Part shown: positions 49,204 to 62,463 of the stretch, one piece after another
Position numbering within the stretch: the stretch's first letter is position 1
Layout: every line of letters begins with the position of its first letter
Origin: Psoroptes ovis
Lineage: Eukaryota; Arthropoda; Arachnida; Sarcoptiformes; Psoroptidae
NCBI GenBank assembly: GCA_002943765.1
Contig: PQWQ01000005.1
Coordinates: forward strand, 1,860,001 to 1,924,000
Direction of reading: 5' to 3'
DNA length: 64,000 bases
Position numbers and translations under genes: made by a program
The notes under the pieces: model-generated
Database searches by the model: none
Seen by the model: only the letters and a program-made list of their open reading frames with translations
What the model was told of the DNA's origin: nothing

Positions 49204-52200
49204 TCAAATTTCATCATCACCATATGGTATTACTGATTTTACTGTTGTAGCCGATTGTTGCTGTGTCGTTGGTATTTGATGATGATTATTATTGTTATTA
49301 TTATTATTATTAATGTTGCCAATTGGTGATGATGTTACCGGTGTACGACTTGTGGTAGTCATCGATATCGATGATGAACGTAAAATTGTTTGCGGTTGTG
49401 GTGATGGTGGTTGATTATTATTATTTAATTCATTTAAATTTACTGCATTCGTTTTCATCGATATTTGTTCGATTAAATTCCGAGAATTTGTATTAGAATA
49501 TTGTTGTTGATTATTATAATGATAATTAGTGTAATCATAATTATTATTATTAATTGAATATTGTTGTTGTTGTTGTTGTTGTTGCGGTAGCGGTGGTGGC
49601 ATCGGTGGTTTCGATATAAATTGATTATTAATTTTCATAGCTTGATCAGCTGATGTTGATTTTGTTATTGATTGTTGATGCATTTGATGATATTGATGAT
49701 TATGTTGATGTTCATAATCACATGATGATGATTTTATTGATGATTTTAATATTGATTGTGGTGGTTTTGTTGTTGCTATTGAGCTGCTATTATTATTATC
49801 ATGAATATCAGATGAACCGGAATCTTTTTCAATCGATCGTGTTGTCGATGATGAATGTTCATCCGAAGATATTGAATTTCGATTATTTGATGTTTTAAAA
49901 CGAAATGATTTTTTTATCGCTGGTGTTGATTGTTTTGATTGATTTTGTTGTTGTTGTTGTTGCTGATGCTGCTGTTTACGTTTGATATCATCTTTATTAT
50001 TATTATTTGTTATCGAAGTAAATGATGTTTCTTTTCTGCCCGGTATCGTACCTGTTATTTGGTTATTTTGTTGCTGATGGTGCTGTTGTTCGGCTAATTG
50101 TTCACCACTTGATGATATCGATGATTTATGTTTCGATCTAGATGTTAGTCGACGAAATAATTTTGGTTCAGAGCCTGTTGGTTGCTTTATTGCACCTGCT
50201 AAGGAGTAAAAGTTAATGAAAATCAAAATTAATACAAATTTTATTGGTTTCATTCAATTTCGAAATTTCATACTTAATTCGTCAACATCAGGATGATCAG
50301 GATAACTGGTACGTCTTGAAAACATACGCTTATCTGATTGATTTGATGCTAATTTTACGCTTAAACCCCTTTGTGCTAAGCGTTTCGAATCGGAACTTAA
50401 TCGAAAACTCAATCCACGCAATACTCTTGGCTTGATTGATGATGATGTTATGGTTGGTGATGAATTATTAAGCATCGAATGATCGACAAATGTTGTCGAT
50501 GATGATGATGATGGTTGCTGATGTGCACCTTGTTGCGATTGCTGTTGTTGTTGATTATTGGTACTGATTGTAGCCGTTGCTGGTTGCATTGATGAACTGA
50601 TATTCGATAATTTGGATGCACTTGCTGCTAATTGTGTGAATGCAAAACTTAAACGATGTCCACCACCACCGGTTCCACTGTTTTCTGCTTTATTATCACT
50701 GGCACTATTCGCATCTGGAACAATCGATTTGCTATGTTCATCAATGTTTGGATTATTTTTACGTCTTATAATATCTTCACGTAATAATTTCATTTCATTC
50801 ACCAACGATACATAAAGATTACCTTTGGAACGATTAAATGGCAGGCCATTACCATTCAATTTTTCTCTCACACGTGATTGATATGCACTTTCAATGCTGT
50901 TATCATAATTCTTCAGTAAATATTTACATTTAATATAAGGTAATATCAAAATAAATAATGGTGTACGATACGTGACAACAAAATCGATAAAATTCCAAAA
51001 TGTAGATCCAATAAGATGAGGTTTATAGGCTAAATCTCGAATACAACGTGCAATATGATACCATTCAGTGTTGAGCTGCTTCTCGAAACATGTTATCAAA
51101 ATTTTCAAACCTAAAAAACCGATTTGTTGTAATGAATATTGTTTCAGCTGTTGTATTTGTGATGAATCACTTCCTTTCGTTGCCGATGATGTTGATTTCA
51201 TAATATTCGATGTGGATGGTAGCGCTGATTGAAATGTTGTCGATGTTGTTGCGGCCGAAGTTGCCGATCCACCAGCCGCTATTGTTGATGATGTTTGATG
51301 ATGATGATGCATAGATGATTGTGAAGATGGTTTCAATATGTTCAATATTACATTCAATACGAAATTAATATCACACAAACGAAATTTCGGCGTATCTTTC
51401 ATACCGCTTGTCGTTCGTATACACATCGAATAAATCATATTCATTAAATAAATTTCACTTTTTTCAGCCGACGAAAATGCACCGCTACATATTGTTTCCA
51501 ATGATTGTGAATCACCTAATTGTATCATTTGTAATGATATTAAACGTACGGCGACAGATGTAAATCCTTGAAAAAATAAAATAAAAATTCAAAAATCAGT
51601 CAATTGTTCAAAAATGAAATCGTGACATGAGTGATACCTGGTGGCGGCGCTTGTGATAATGCCGTTGTCCATGATGCTACAGCCGATGATGAAGATTCCG
51701 ATAGAAAATATGATGATTGATCACCACCGATTATGATGTTTTGACAAACATTTATCAATGATTTAAGATGTGGAAGATGAACAATATACGGGTGGCGAGC
51801 AAATGTCAGATAGACACCTTTTAATAATCGTCTTGCAGCTTCCCAATCGGTCGTACGTTTTATTGCCGATTTTTTCGATATTTTAGTAAATGTTTTATCT
51901 AATCTTCGCAGCACCATTATTAGTGCTGGACGCATTGATTCTTGTCTCCATTCAGAATTGGGTAAAATTTCATTCATATATCGAACTAAACCTTTACATG
52001 CCATTGTTTGTGGATCATATGGTGCTAATTTTAGCAAACTATGTGCAATTTCAGCCAGACGAATATGACATTTTACATCTAACAGCTCATAGCTTGAATT
52101 TTTCTGATGTATTTCATTGATTTTTTTACTCAATTCTGCAAATCTTTGCGTACTTTTTGTTAGAAATTCCGATACGATTTTCAGCAATAAATCTCTTGGT

Positions 52201-55200
52201 TTACGAAATTCAAGACGGCACAATTCACCATCATCTAATTCGATACGATTTTGTCTTGGTGGATAATAGCTGTCGGCATTATATCTAAAAAAAGTAAATT
52301 GGATAAATTAGAATTAGATTTGAGCATTTCAAGTATTTGAAATCTTACTTTGAATGACTATCTTCATCAATTTCAATATGTGGTGATAAATTTTTGACAC
52401 TCGTTTCACGAATATCGATTGTTCGTTGTGGTCCGGTAAAATTCCTGAATCAAAGTAAATGAATTTCCATCAGAATTAATCGATCGATCAATCAAAGCTA
52501 TTAATTACCTTGTTAATGCTTCACAATTATAGATTAATGTTTTGATACAAACACTAATATTATGTATCATTGATAATTCTGCACGTGGTCCACCTGGAGT
52601 TTCTTTTTTTGTTGTCAATGTTTGCATATGCATTAAATGAAATGGCAGAATTGAATCAAGTATTGTTAACATTTGATGTCCACGTTCCGAATCAGGTGCA
52701 TATGATATAACAGTAACACATAATGATATTGAATCTAATACTGTTAGCGTTTCCGAATCCATTTGATAACAAAAATCTAATGCTTTCAGTGGTTTTTCGG
52801 CATCAACCAATTCTAAAATATCTAATGGATCAGCTGTATACTGGCCAAGTGATTGTAACAATTGAAAAAATGCTTTTGGTGATATTTGACATGATGATGA
52901 TAATGGTGATTCATATTTGGTTGACATTGTTGTCGATGTTGATGATAATGATGTATTATCGATTGAATCTAATAATGGTGCAACAGCACCAAACATTTGC
53001 AAAACAAATGGTTTCGAATGTAGAATATAAAATTGTTTGAAAACAAATTCAATCGTTCGACATAGCAATGAATTTGTTTGATGTGTCCCGTATATTTGTA
53101 CGATTGTTTGCACTATTAGCAGATAACCATTGGTGGCGAAAATATTTTTAAATTGATGTGCAGCATTAATATATGTTGTCATACATAACCGTAATATTTG
53201 TGCATCTTCACAATGTAACAGCAATGTACCATTGATTACGTTTAAAAATAAATGAATATCAGTAGAATCGGCAAAAAATCCGGATGTTGCTTCAAACATA
53301 CGAGCGACTAATTTTACCCATGATATTTTATGTAATGTATCGATACCGAGAACTTCTCGTCCCATCGGGCCAGAATAAAGTGTTAAATTAGTTTCCAATG
53401 CTTTACGTGGAAATGATGGTAATTTCATCAATTCTTCATGTAAAAATAGTACACGTTGTATGCCCATATATGATGTTTTTATCAACGATAATGACATTAA
53501 ACATTTACCTAATTCAGTAAATTGTAATATGAATGCTTGACGTTGAAATTTATCATATGCTTCGATTGGATTCATATGTACCAGCGATATTTGTGGATAT
53601 TGTGATCTTTTGAAGAAATAAAAATCTCGGACAAATGCATTCAAATTATGTATTTGATTTGTTTTAGTATCAACCAAAAAATATTCATTATGTTTTGAGT
53701 CATCAATACCGAAAAAATCTAAACTATCAGTGAGTATTTGTGAAAATTGTGTATCTTCATGCACCGGGAATTGTGATGGTATAGATCCAGGATCGGGACC
53801 ATGTACAATAATTTTCTTTGCACTCGGTACATTTGCCGTGATTAAAATTGTAGAATCACATTGTTCTTTACGAAGAATTTGTTTTAAATCTTTTAAAAAT
53901 AATCCAAATACATTCGGTACGATTAGCCATAATATTGACATAACTGATGCAATTATTGATTGTGAATCTTCGGTCGGTGTACGGACATGATACATGATGA
54001 AACCGATTAGATAATTATATAGCGTAAATGCAGCTTGTGCCGGTAATCGTGGTATGAAACGTATCAAACGTCGTATCGTTTGAATGACAACATTTTTCTT
54101 TTCACGTGTTAATTTTTCCAATAAATTACGTAGAAATAATGCCGAATCTTCACTTAAACAATGCCATATTGTTTTATTGGCAACATCATGCACAGCTTGT
54201 CCATGAGAATTGATTTGTGTATCTTCTAGCAGATTTACAATCCAAAATGATGCTGTTGTAAGACTGGACGGAAAAAAACATTGTGCCACTTGCAAATGAT
54301 GTAACGGAATACGTTCAACATCATCATCTTGATCATCATGATCATCGATTGTATGAAATAATACTGGCTCATATGCTGCTTGTAGCGTAACTGGTACACT
54401 ATTGAAACGATAATTTTCTCGTTCTTCACGTAATTTATCTTCTTGATCTTGTAATGCTTTCGATATTAATTCGATTTGCTGTTTTCGACGTGTTTTTGTT
54501 GCGGCTACAAATGATTTTTGTATCGATGGTTCTTGATTAATTGCTACTTCATCTACTTTTGTTTTAACAATGGGCATATATGGTGGATCAACCACTGGTT
54601 TACATTCCAGCGCGATACGAGGCGATGGAATAGTAAATTCAATTGCAGCTGGTGGTAATTTCAACACTAAATGTGCACCTTCTTCTAATCGTTGCCAACA
54701 TTGATGGCGATTACACCACATGTGTAGAAATTTATTTATAGCATCAATACGTACATCAACATTTTCATTATTTAAATCATCATTCAGCAAATTGATAACA
54801 ATATCTGGACATTTTAATGAACAAACAATTATGGCAACCGATGCTGATGATGATATTTGTATATCATCATCCAATATTAAATTCCATGATATTTTCAATA
54901 GATATTCATATTGTATACGATTCAATATTAATGCACTTTTCAACATCATCGATATTAATGAATGAAATGGATTTTTCACTTGATTCAATATGTATAACAT
55001 TGTTGAATTTTCTTCATATTTCGATTCAAAACGATAATTTAATATATCATTAAAAATTAACCGAGGATCATTTTCATTATCATTGTTAAAATAGCCATAT
55101 TCTAAATCAATATGTTGCGGTTGTTGATGATGATCAATAATATATTTACTATCTAAATGTATACCAGATGTTTTACGTTTTAGCGGTGATGATGATGATG

Positions 55201-58200
55201 AAGATGATGATGCAGTTGTTATTGCTTGTGATGGTGGTGGTGGTGCTGCTGTTGATACTATCATTGTACCACCAAGTGTTGTTGAGCTTGCTGTTATGCC
55301 CATGTTTGCCGAAACAATTGCATTCGATGATGATGATAATGGATTGATTTGATGTCCAAGAAGAATTTTCTTCAATTTCTTTTCCTTTTTTTGTACATCT
55401 TCTTTATCATCCAATAATTTTCGGGTTAACATTTCAAAATCAAACATCGATGCTTGAATATCTTTTGCATATATTTTTTTCACTTCCATTGTCAACAATG
55501 CTGATGATTGTATTAATTTCTTGTGACAATTATATTTACATTGTTGCTGTTGATCATGTTTACATTCAAAATCGATAAATGATTGAAATAATGTTATCAA
55601 TTTTAACCATGGTATATTTTCAACCATATCAATATCGCTTGTATCGAAATTATTCAAATTCATTCCAGTATTTTGATTTTGATTAGAATCAAATATCGAC
55701 GATTCAAAACTATGGCCAAATTCATCACCATATTGTGCTGATGGTGATTCTTCTCCTGAATATCTATCTGACGTATCGGATTTTTCTGATTGTCCGCTAA
55801 CTTTACGTTTCGAACGTAATGAATTCGAACGTTTAAATAATAGCGATGATCGACTATTAAGATAATCATCTTCAATCAGTGTTGATGAACGTAATTTTGT
55901 CACTGCAGCTATTGAATTTTTCTTGCTATTATTGCCACTATTGTTATCATTCTTTTTCAATTTAATTGAACGACGGCGAAAACTTTCATGATGTCCACCA
56001 CTTCCACTGCGTATAATTAAATTTGTTGTTGGTCCAATTTGTGATAAACGTTTACGATTATATTGTGATTGAATATGTTGCTGTTGTTGTTGTTGATGCA
56101 TGAAATCATCATTCGAACCAATCAGACTATCGTTTGCATCATTTTCAATTTCAGCTTCATGTAAAACAAAACTGATACGTCTATCATTTGATGATGATGA
56201 TGATGCAGGAGCGACTGCCGCTGCTGTTGTTGTCGATGACATATGATCGAAAAAATGACCAATACCACCACCTGAAAAAAAATATGAAAAAAATCATGGA
56301 TTAGATTTTGTGATCAATTATTCATTGAAAATACCGGTAGTACTTAGTGCCATTGACCAGCGACGATTTTGATGATGCGGTTTCGGCGGTTCGATTGTAT
56401 GAATTTTCGAATCTCTTGCTGATGAGATCGATGCTGATGCTCCAGTTGTCGCGGCTCCTGCCGCTGCTGCAGCAGCTACAGATGCAACCAATGCAGGATT
56501 TATCATCGATGTACGGCGTGAATTTTGTGTCAACAAATATTGATGTGTTTCACGTAAATATGTGGTGATTTCATATAACAGTTGACAGGCGACAATTTTC
56601 AATGCAAATGGACAATTTCCTTCTTTACCTTCGATACATGAAACGGATAGAAAATCATCATCTTCTTGTGATTGTTGTTGCTGCTGCATTGATTGTTCAT
56701 CATCATTATTGATTGATTTCAGCGTATTAATATCATTTTGAAGTAAATCTTCCAGACGTGATGAAAGCAATTCAGCCCATTGATAAAAACAACGTCCAGC
56801 ATATTTTTGTAATGTTATTGATGCCCGACTTTTTACCACTGTTTGTGATCCATGTCTTGGTCCTGAAGTAAAACAATGCAAAAATTATTAATTGCGATTA
56901 TTATTATCATTGATTTATTATATATCATGAATACCTGATGGACGAAAAAAATTGAAATTCATTTTCATCCAACTTGGCCATTGTCCACGATTACATCGAT
57001 GAACAAAATGACAACATTCGAGTAGAAATGCAGCTCTTGCCAAAACTGGTGCTTTTAAATCCAGCATTGCGGCCACTAATTGTGCATCAGGTATCGTACC
57101 GGGTGTACATGAATCTAACAGAAATTGAAATTTCAACATTCCATCTTTCAGTATTTCGAACATGATTGTACGCAATTTTTTCATGGTTAATAAATCTGTC
57201 GTTGATAGCAAATTATATTCATTACTGTTGGCATTATTATTTTGAAAATTATTGACATTATTCATATTGAACATCGGTTGTTGACCGTTAAATCCATTTC
57301 CAATCGAGCTCATATTAGTGTTTACAATAAAATCCGATTCTTGTTGTTGGTGCTGTTGTTGTTGATATTCTTGTTGTAAGGAATTTTTCCTCGATAAATC
57401 TGGTGTATCATCAAAACTATTCTGATGTTGTTGATGTTGTTGTTGTTTATTGTATTTACTTTTAATTCCAGTTGAAAATACATTTTTAAATTGTTTACGC
57501 GCCTTGTGAAATGTTGATTTTTGATTGTTGATTGCTGCCGAACCCGAACTGGATGAATAAGAAGCCGGTTGATTGACGTTTGAAGATGAAAATCCTTTCA
57601 ATGGTTGTTTACCGAAACTACCACGACACATCAATAATGCTAATTGTGATTGTGTATCATTATTATTGTTTGATGTTATACTATGATAATTTTGATTATC
57701 GAGTGAATTTTCTTGATTTGAATAATATTCAGGCGATTGATGTTGTTGCGCAAGATTCGATGATGCTATCAAATCATTATTGATGATGCCTAGGAAATCT
57801 AATTTAGATTGATTTATAGATGTTGTAGCTGTTGCTATAGGTGTGGTAGCTGCAGTGACTGATGCTGTTGTTGCTGGTGTCGAAGATTGTAAATCCATTT
57901 TTTGATTTAATGAAACCAAATCTTGATTGCTAATGATGTTATTCGACTCATTAATTGATTTTGTACGATTTGCTCCCCATTTTTTATGTTTAACAATTCT
58001 TGATAGCGATTGATCATCATTCATTATCGATTTTGATGATGATAATTGTTGTTGATTTATTTGTTGTTGATTCAGTGGTTGTTGCTGTTGCTGCTGATCA
58101 GATATATCTTTGATTGCCAATTTCGATAGCCATAGACGATCATTTTGCATAATGAATTTGGTACTTTCAATCAAACCACTCAGTGCAGCCTTTGAAAATC

Positions 58201-61200
58201 AAAGGTGATAATCAATGAATGATTAGAATTCAAAAAAAAATCAGATCAACTTACATTACGAAATATACCACCATGATTATCACGTACATATGAAATGAAT
58301 TGTCTTATTTCACAATATAATGACATATTTTCCTGTACTTTTAGTTCTTTTTGTATGTAAACCAAACGATTGATGAATGATTTGAACGTATGTTTAATGA
58401 TGATGGCATCGATTTGAATTTTGGCTAAATAAATTTTTTAAGATAATACATGGAATATTTAGACAAACAATAGAAAATCAATGATAAACTCAAATACCTT
58501 TAGCCGCTTGATTCAAATTGCTTACTGCCAGTGGTTGTGGCTGTTGCTGCTGCTGTTGCGGAAAACCTTGACCAAAATTATTGAAATAACCATTTTTACC
58601 AAATGATTGTTTTTGATTGAGATTCGATGATTTTTGTCCGATATTTGATGGTTGTAGCTGTTGTTGTTGAGAATTATTAATCATTAATGATGATTGATTT
58701 GTTTGATTACTATGATTTTCTGAACAAAAACTGAAAAATGAATGAAATATATCCATAATTTCTTGTATTGAATTATTTGTGATTAACATTTCCAAATATT
58801 GTATGAACAGATAATCAGACATCACATATAATGATTTCAATTGTTTCATAATTGATTCTTTCAGTTTTACTGCATCCGAATCACGTTTACCTTCACCACA
58901 ACCACGTGAACAGCCTAATTGTTTGATCAAATGAAACAATGTATCCATGAATAGATGATGTATTGATAATTCTTGATTATTTAAATTTGGCTTCATTGTT
59001 TTATGATATTTTTCTATTAAAGAATGAAAATTTTTATTAATTAGAATAACATCATCCACATAAATTACAGGTCCTATGAATACTTACCATGTTTATAAAT
59101 ATTACCGATACGTTTCGTTATCAATTTGAAGCTCATTAATTTTTGTAATATTTTAAAAATCATTTTACAAACACGTATCGAACATATTGAATCTTTTAGC
59201 GACAGTGAATGTATTGCTTTCAATATAATTGTTAAATTTAATTGTCCATTTTTATTAACATAATTTATTGTTGCAATTGATTCATTTATTGTTTCAATCG
59301 TATAATCAATTTGTCCATCACTCAGTGATTTTGATAACAATAATGTTGATGATCGTTTTGTTGATGATCGTTTACGATTTGATCGTAAACAATATGGTTG
59401 AATAGTAGTATAGGCACTTGTATATTGTGATTGAATTCCATAATTATTATTATGATCATCATTTTCATCTTCATCATCATCATCATCATCGTCGATGTAA
59501 AATTTTGAATTTCTTTGATATTTTTGATAATATTTACGACGTCTCTGGAATGATTGATGATCATAAAAATCGATATCATCATCATCATCCTCATCATCAA
59601 CGTCAACATTATCATCATCTTCTACATTCATATGTGAACCACTTAAGCGTTTTTGATGATTATTGAAAAATTTCAATGATGATACTGGTGAATGTTCAGT
59701 AATTGTTATGATTGGAAATAATGGCATTTTCGTTGATGATTGCTGCAGCTGTTTTGGCAATAATATTTTTGAATCCGAATGTTTAATCGAATTATCAGTA
59801 TGATCGATGATAGATTTATCATTAATTGATTTATCATTAATTGAAACATCATTCAATGATAATTGACTTGGAGTTGTTTCATTCAATGATTCAGGTGAAA
59901 GATGCATACAACATTGATTACTATTATCCAAATTATTGTCGGTCATATCTCCAATATCGATATCAGTGTCATTAGCAATTAAATGTAATGTTGGCATTGA
60001 TTTTCCTTTTAAATCATTACGATGTATTAGACCAATTTCATCATGGCTCAAATTATTCAATTGATTCAAATGATCAACATTGATAGTGGTGGCAGCATCA
60101 TGTGTTGATAATGAAATTTTACGTTTTTTATTATTGAAACTATTGGCTGATGCTGGTCGCTGTGGTTGTTGTTGATGTTGTTCATGATCACGTGATTGAT
60201 GATGATGATGATGGTGATGATGTAAATGTTTTTGTATCAGAACACCATAATCACGTATCGTATGTTTTGTTAATTTATTATTGAAAGAATTTTTGATTAA
60301 TTTATGACTATGCGATTGTAATTGTGATTTAGAATCATGATGCGTAATATCATCACTGATTTTTTGATTTTGCGATTGACTATAATGCTTGGTAGCTGAT
60401 GATTTAGGAGATAATTCTTGCGTGGTATCATCACTAATCGATGTTAATTGATGTTGTTGGTTATGTTTTTTCGATTTTTTATGTTTAACCTTTTCACTAC
60501 CATGACGGCCAATTGAGGCACTTGATGTTGTACCGCTTATCAGTGCTTGAAAACCGGATAATCCTTGATTGTGATTTGATGAAATTGATCAAATTTCGCG
60601 AAAAATTATAGTAAACTTTCATTAACATACCTGGTAAACCTGAAAATGAAGATCGCCTTACATCTTTGAATGTTTTCAATTTTGATTCTTTTTCTTTTTC
60701 ATGTTGCGATCGTTGTGGCGAATGCTGATGTGTTGATTGTTGTTGTTGATTTTCATTCGCTTGTCGATGTTTATTGTTCTCACTAATTTTTTTATCATTA
60801 TCTGTTTTAAAACGATTACGACGTTTCAGTATTGGCAATGAATATGAACGTTTTTGTAGCAAATAAAAATGATTGTGTAACTGGAGATTTTGTTTACGTT
60901 TCTTTTCGATACATTCAAGACGATGATAAAGAAAATTCAACGACCAATCAATACCATCTTCAATCCATTGTGAAATAAATAAACATCTTAATACGGCAAC
61001 ATCTAAATATGTGGCCATTGTTGGCTCATTTAAATCTTTTTTCTGATATTCATATTTTTTCTTTAATTCTTCGGTTTTTGTCATCGATTTAGCCGCTGTT
61101 GATGATGATGGTGATGGTTGTGTTTGTTCTGATTGTTGTTGTTGTTGTGTGGATGGCGGTGGTTGCGGTGATGGTGAACCAAAATTAAATATATCATTCG

Positions 61201-62463
61201 TATATGAATCTTTACGATCTGATTGTTGTTGTTGTTGCTGCTGTTGTGATGGTTGATCACTGCTATTATTATCAATATCATTACTACCACATGATGAACC
61301 AATGAATACATCACCGAATTTCGGTATAATTCGATTATTATGTTGATCATTTTTATCCATAATCAATGTATTTTGTTTAGCATAGGTTAAAAAACTTGGT
61401 ATTTCTGGATGACAATAATTAAATAATGGTATCCATATTTTATAACCATTTTCTAGTCGAAATGATGTTAAAAAATCTGATTGTTTGAGATGAGGTATCA
61501 ATGGTGCAAATAAATAAATGAATGTTTGTATTGTTGTCAATGGCAATATATAATTTTTTTGCCTCTTTTTCGAACGATTAGTTTTGATCAGATTTTTAAT
61601 ACCATCTAAATGTTGTTGTTGTTGTAATTCATTTTCTTCATCAGCACATTCTTCAGCTGCATCCAACAATATCCAATGTAATGTATATAATAATTTTGTT
61701 TCAGATGCTGATAGCTTATCGAATGACATTTTACGTCGTATATAAAGCAGCGTTGAACAACAATGCATAACATGTGGTAATGCTGAAACAATTAGACGCC
61801 ATCTTCAAATGTTTTGAATCGATTTGAAAGATAAATGATTGAAATTCAATCAATCAACAATTAATGAATAAATGAATCATCTTACCTGCTCACACTAGCA
61901 ATAGCTTTCGTAAGACTTGGTGATAGACCAAACCGAATATTTTGTACAAGAACTTTTTCAAACAATTTACATGCTTCACGTTGTTCCATTGCTGCTGCAT
62001 CTTGTAATTTACTAATTTTTGGCCGTATAAATGGACTTGTTTGACGCCATAAAAATGTTTGAATCGGTAATGGTAATGAATATGATAGATAATCATTTTC
62101 ATCATCATCATCATCGTCATCATCTTGTTCATCATTGTCTTCACCATTATCATGATCATTATCTTCATTATTATAATCATTATCATTTTCATCACATTTA
62201 TTGTGTTTATTACAATTAATATTCGTTGTATTTGTATTTATTCTTTTCAATTGAATTGAATTATCACAATTATTATTTTGTTGATCATCATCTTGTTGTC
62301 GTTGGAGCTGTTTGGGTCGTTTTTTCCCATCAGCTAAATTATTATAATCATCTGAAGATTTATTTTTAAAATTTTTTAATCTTGGCGATGTTATGATACT
62401 ATTTCCACCACCTGGGCCGCCGCTGCCAGCACCACTTGAATGTGATGATTTACGTTTTATCAT
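49204..62463 (-). CDS. unc80: UNC80, NALCN sodium-leak channel complex subunit
   Basis: Twelve exons: 62463-61886, 61802-60631, 60563-59088, 59013-58498, 58424-58255, 58189-56935, 56862-56335, 56271-52509, 52444-52349, 52284-51638, 51566-50274, 50195(or 50198)-49204. All introns are 63-83 bp and all phases agree, giving about 4161 residues (human ~3258). UNC80 is a large cytosolic helical-repeat protein that links UNC79 to the NALCN channel and sets its activity. Family matches include PLPIQTFLWRQTSPFIRPK near residue 131, SASETKLLYTLHW, SLKCPDIVINLLNDDL and KFLHMWCNRHQCW, LPVHEDTQF, QFYILHSKPFVLQMF, DILELVDAEKPLKALDFCY, VKCHIRLAEIAHSLLKLAPY and SLINVCQNI. Extra length comes from Gln, Asn, Asp, His and Ser tracts between these blocks and from a Gln/Asn-rich C-terminus. 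No membrane segments. Confidence 0.93.
50195..50201 (-). other. Tandem TAGCAG splice acceptor of the last UNC80 exon
   Basis: Read on minus, the intron ends CTCCTTAGCAG|GTGCAATAAAG. Either AG (exon start 50198 or 50195) keeps the frame: the upstream choice yields Thr-Gly, the downstream one Ser. Such NAGNAG acceptors often give mixed products. Confidence 0.5.

Noticed and set aside
49204..50253. Last UNC80 exon as a separate secreted protein (frame begins MKPIKFVLILIFINFYSLAG)
   Set aside because: The apparent signal peptide is the 3' end of an intron (polypyrimidine tract plus TTAGCAG acceptor), and the exon closes the UNC80 frame.
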